NCBI RefSeq assembly: GCF_900108475.1
Contig: NZ_FNWO01000010.1
Span: 62,001-126,000, forward strand
DNA from: Magnetospirillum fulvum
GTDB lineage: Bacteria; Pseudomonadota; Alphaproteobacteria; Rhodospirillales; Magnetospirillaceae
Reading direction: 5' to 3'
DNA: 64,000 bases
Part shown: piece after piece, positions 61,707 to 64,000 of the stretch
Layout: each line of letters starts with the position of its first letter
Numbering within the stretch: position 1 is the first letter of the stretch
Program-made: the position numbers and the translations under genes
The notes under the pieces: model-generated
What the model saw: the letters and a program-made list of their open reading frames with translations, nothing else
The model's database searches: none
What the model was told of the DNA's origin: nothing

Positions 61707-61801
61707 CGTTCGATCCTTTCCGCATAAGGGGCCTTTTCGTTCGGCGATCCGACCCAATATGATAGGAGTACGGAATTCGTGATTACCGCACCGGGGAGGC
61801 T

Positions 61802-62134
61802 ATGAGCGAGGACGGCAACGACAGGCGCAACGGAGACGGCGGGCAGACCGGCGTGGTCATCAAGACCCGGACGAGAACCCGCAAGCCGTCGATGTACAAG
61901 GTGCTGATGCTGAATGACGATTACACTCCGATGGAGTTCGTCATCCAGGTTCTCGAGCAGTTCTTTGCGAAGAACCGCGAAGAGGCCACGCGCATCATGC
62001 TCAACGTCCATACCCGAGGGGTCGGAATTTGCGGTGTGTACACTTATGAGGTGGCGGAGACCAAGGTGACCCAGGTGATGGATCTGGCGCGCCAGAATCA
62101 GCATCCGCTGCAATGTACGATCGAGAAGGAGTAG
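61802..62134 (+). CDS. clpS: ATP-dependent Clp protease adaptor ClpS
   Basis: A 110-residue N-degron adaptor that delivers substrates to ClpAP. The conserved core has [16 protein letters not shown], and [11 protein letters not shown], then T-K-V-T-Q-V. The start at 61802 follows GGGGAGG; clpA begins 40 bases later, so this is the standard clpS-clpA pair. Confidence 0.96.
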   Translation: MSEDGNDRRNGDGGQTGVVIKTRTRTRKPSMYKVLMLNDDYTPMEFVIQVLEQFFAKNREEATRIMLNVHTRGVGICGVYTYEVAETKVTQVMDLARQNQHPLQCTIEKE

Positions 62135-62174
62135 TCCGGCCCGCCGGCCACTCCCTGCCAGGAAGGATCGGCCC

Positions 62175-64000
62175 ATGCTGTCGCGCAACCTTGAGCAAAG
62201 CCTGCACCGCGCTCTGTCTCACGCCTCCGAGCGTCGTCACGAATACGCCACGCTGGAACATCTGCTGCTGTCGCTGACCGAGGATATCGACGCCGTCGCG
62301 GTGCTGCGCGCCTGTAACGTCTCGGTCGAGAAGTTGCGGACCGACCTGACCGACTTCCTCGACACCAGCCTGTCCGAACTGGTCGGTCCCCGTGGCAGCG
62401 ATCCCAAGCCCACCGCCGGGTTCCAGCGGGTGGTCCAGCGCGCCGCGATCCACGTCCAATCCTCGGGGCGCGAGGAAGTGACCGGGGCCAACGTCCTGGT
62501 CGCCCTGTTCTCCGAGCGCGAGAGCCACGCCGTCTATTTCCTCCAGATTCAGGAAATGACCCGGCTGGACGCCGTCAATTACATCAGCCACGGCGTCGCC
62601 AAGGCCCCCGGTCGCGGACAAAGCCGACCGGCCCAGGGCGTGGACGAGGATGTCGCCGCCGAAAAGGTGGTCAAGAAAGGCATCGAGGCCCTGACCGCTT
62701 ATTGCGTCAACCTCAACCAGAAGGCCGTCGAGGGCAAGATCGACCCGCTGATCGGCCGCGAGGCGGAAATCGAGCGGACGATCCAGATCCTCTGCCGCCG
62801 CTCGAAGAACAACCCGCTTTATGTCGGCGATCCCGGCGTCGGCAAGACCGCGATCGCCGAAGGGCTGGCTCGGCGCATCGTCAATGGCGAAGTGCCCGAA
62901 GTGCTGCGCTCGGCCACCATCTTCTCCCTCGACATGGGGGCGCTGCTGGCCGGAACCCGCTATCGCGGCGATTTCGAGGAGCGGCTGAAGGCGGTCGTCA
63001 CCGAACTGGAGAATTACGACGGCGCGATCATGTTCATCGACGAAATCCACACCGTGATCGGGGCGGGTGCCACCTCGGGCGGGTCGATGGATGCCTCGAA
63101 CCTGCTGAAACCGGCGCTGGCGGCAGGCTCGCTGCGCTGCATCGGCTCGACCACCTACAAGGAATACCGCACCCATTTCGAAAAGGACCGCGCCCTGGTC
63201 CGCCGCTTCCAGAAGATCGACGTCAACGAACCCAGCGTCGCCGATGCGATCAAGATTCTGAACGGGATCAAGACCTATTACGAAAGCCATCACAAGGTTC
63301 GCTATGCCCCCGACGCGATCAAGGCGGCGGTCGAGTTGTCGGCGAAATACATCACCGACCGCAAGCTGCCCGACAAGGCGATCGACGTCATCGACGAGGT
63401 CGGCGCGTCGCGGATGCTGCTGCCCGAATCGAAGCGGCGCAAGACCGTGACCGTCCGCGATATCGAGGAAATCGTCGCCAAGATCGCCCGCATCCCACCG
63501 AAATCGGTCTCGCTCGACGATATGGAGGCGCTGAAATCGCTCGACCGTGACCTCAAGACGCTGGTGTTCGGTCAGGACAAGGCGATCGACTCGCTTGCTT
63601 CGGCGATCAAGCTGGCCCGCGCCGGTCTGCGCGAGCCGGAAAAGCCGATCGGATGCTATCTGTTCAGCGGCCCGACCGGCGTCGGCAAGACCGAGGTCGC
63701 CCGCCAGCTCGCCCGCATCATGGGGATCGAGCTGACCCGCTTTGACATGTCGGAATATATGGAACGCCACTCGGTGTCGCGGCTGATCGGCGCGCCGCCC
63801 GGCTATGTCGGCTTCGATCAGGGTGGTCTGCTGACCGACGCGATCGACCAGCATCCCCATTGCGTCCTGCTGCTCGATGAAATCGAAAAGGCCCATCCCG
63901 ACCTGTTCAACATCTTGTTGCAGGTGATGGATCATGGCCGCCTCACCGACCATAACGGCAAGATCATCGACTTCCGCAACGTGATCTTGATCATGACCAC
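62175..64000 (+). CDS. clpA: ATP-dependent Clp protease ATP-binding subunit ClpA, 3' end outside window
   Basis: The first 608 codons of a two-AAA+ unfoldase that feeds ClpP; family length is about 750-770. The N-domain (1-150) holds two helical repeats, as in [10 protein letters not shown]. Walker A of the first ring is G-D-P-G-V-G-K-T at 218-225 and Walker B ends I-M-F-I-D-E-I-H. The second Walker A, G-P-T-G-V-G-K-T, is at 499-506. The reading frame is intact up to the window edge. A GGAAGG site stands 9 bases before the ATG. Confidence 0.97.
   Translation, partial: MLSRNLEQSLHRALSHASERRHEYATLEHLLLSLTEDIDAVAVLRACNVSVEKLRTDLTDFLDTSLSELVGPRGSDPKPTAGFQRVVQRAAIHVQSSGREEVTGANVLVALFSERESHAVYFLQIQEMTRLDAVNYISHGVAKAPGRGQSRPAQGVDEDVAAEKVVKKGIEALTAYCVNLNQKAVEGKIDPLIGREAEIERTIQILCRRSKNNPLYVGDPGVGKTAIAEGLARRIVNGEVPEVLRSATIFSLDMGALLAGTRYRGDFEERLKAVVTELENYDGAIMFIDEIHTVIGAGATSGGSMDASNLLKPALAAGSLRCIGSTTYKEYRTHFEKDRALVRRFQKIDVNEPSVADAIKILNGIKTYYESHHKVRYAPDAIKAAVELSAKYITDRKLPDKAIDVIDEVGASRMLLPESKRRKTVTVRDIEEIVAKIARIPPKSVSLDDMEALKSLDRDLKTLVFGQDKAIDSLASAIKLARAGLREPEKPIGCYLFSGPTGVGKTEVARQLARIMGIELTRFDMSEYMERHSVSRLIGAPPGYVGFDQGGLLTDAIDQHPHCVLLLDEIEKAHPDLFNILLQVMDHGRLTDHNGKIIDFRNVILIMT

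Overview
The window is GC-rich DNA with dense, mostly housekeeping gene content that fits an alphaproteobacterium of the Rhodospirillales, plausibly near Magnetospirillum/Phaeospirillum. The genus is a guess. The pointers are the sdhCDAB order, a DUF1491 protein, a DUF1289 protein, an NDUFA9-like and an NDUFAF5-like protein, the dimeric NADP isocitrate dehydrogenase, a PPi-type phosphofructokinase, a cytochrome c', a phasin and the rimP-nusA-ylxR-infB-rbfA-truB-rpsO-pnp block. I see no rRNA, tRNA, CRISPR array, prophage or insertion sequence.

Layout: 1-1150 holds the end of a pilin-like gene and an M23 peptidase. 1330-4702 is sdhCDAB with a strong terminator. 4786-7889 holds a lipoprotein, a DHH phosphoesterase, phoH and a FlaG-like protein. 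7999-13878 holds small metabolic genes, a 2-hydroxyacid dehydrogenase, a Spy-like protein, a TPR glycosyltransferase-like protein and an NDUFA9-like protein. 13885-16793 is yggT-DUF167-folD-pmbA on the minus strand. 16917-19839 is a tandem pair of TrkH potassium transporters. 19909-20715 is a UppP-family protein with altered active-site residues. 20928-23006 is groESL with a perfect CIRCE operator beside its promoter. 23060-29123 is purD below three GT9 glycosyltransferases and an O-antigen ligase. 29222-38978 is the transcription/translation super-operon, starting with a promoter and an attenuator-like terminator ahead of rimP. 39002-40331 is a small AT-rich island with a degenerate Nudix-like gene between oppositely oriented copies of a dispersed repeat. 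40417-44422 holds icd, cytochrome c', mutM, a small secreted protein and enoyl-CoA hydratase. 44441-52504 is a long minus-strand run, rplU-rpmA-obgE-proB-proA followed by a deacetylase and three glycosyltransferases. 52934-54148 is PPi-PFK. 54311-56558 is a tandem pair of paralogous proteins of unknown function. The rest is map, a methyltransferase, a SPOR-domain DD-carboxypeptidase, a lipoprotein, a phasin, clpS and the first three quarters of clpA.

Working together: sdhCDAB, icd, PPi-PFK and the NDUFA9/NDUFAF5-like proteins serve central carbon and respiratory metabolism. GroESL, ClpS/ClpA and map serve protein quality and maturation. The two glycan clusters plus the UppP-like protein and the DD-carboxypeptidase concern the envelope. 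The parts that look least described are the AT-rich Nudix-like island, the paralogous pair at 54311-56558, and the UppP homologue with a rewritten catalytic motif.
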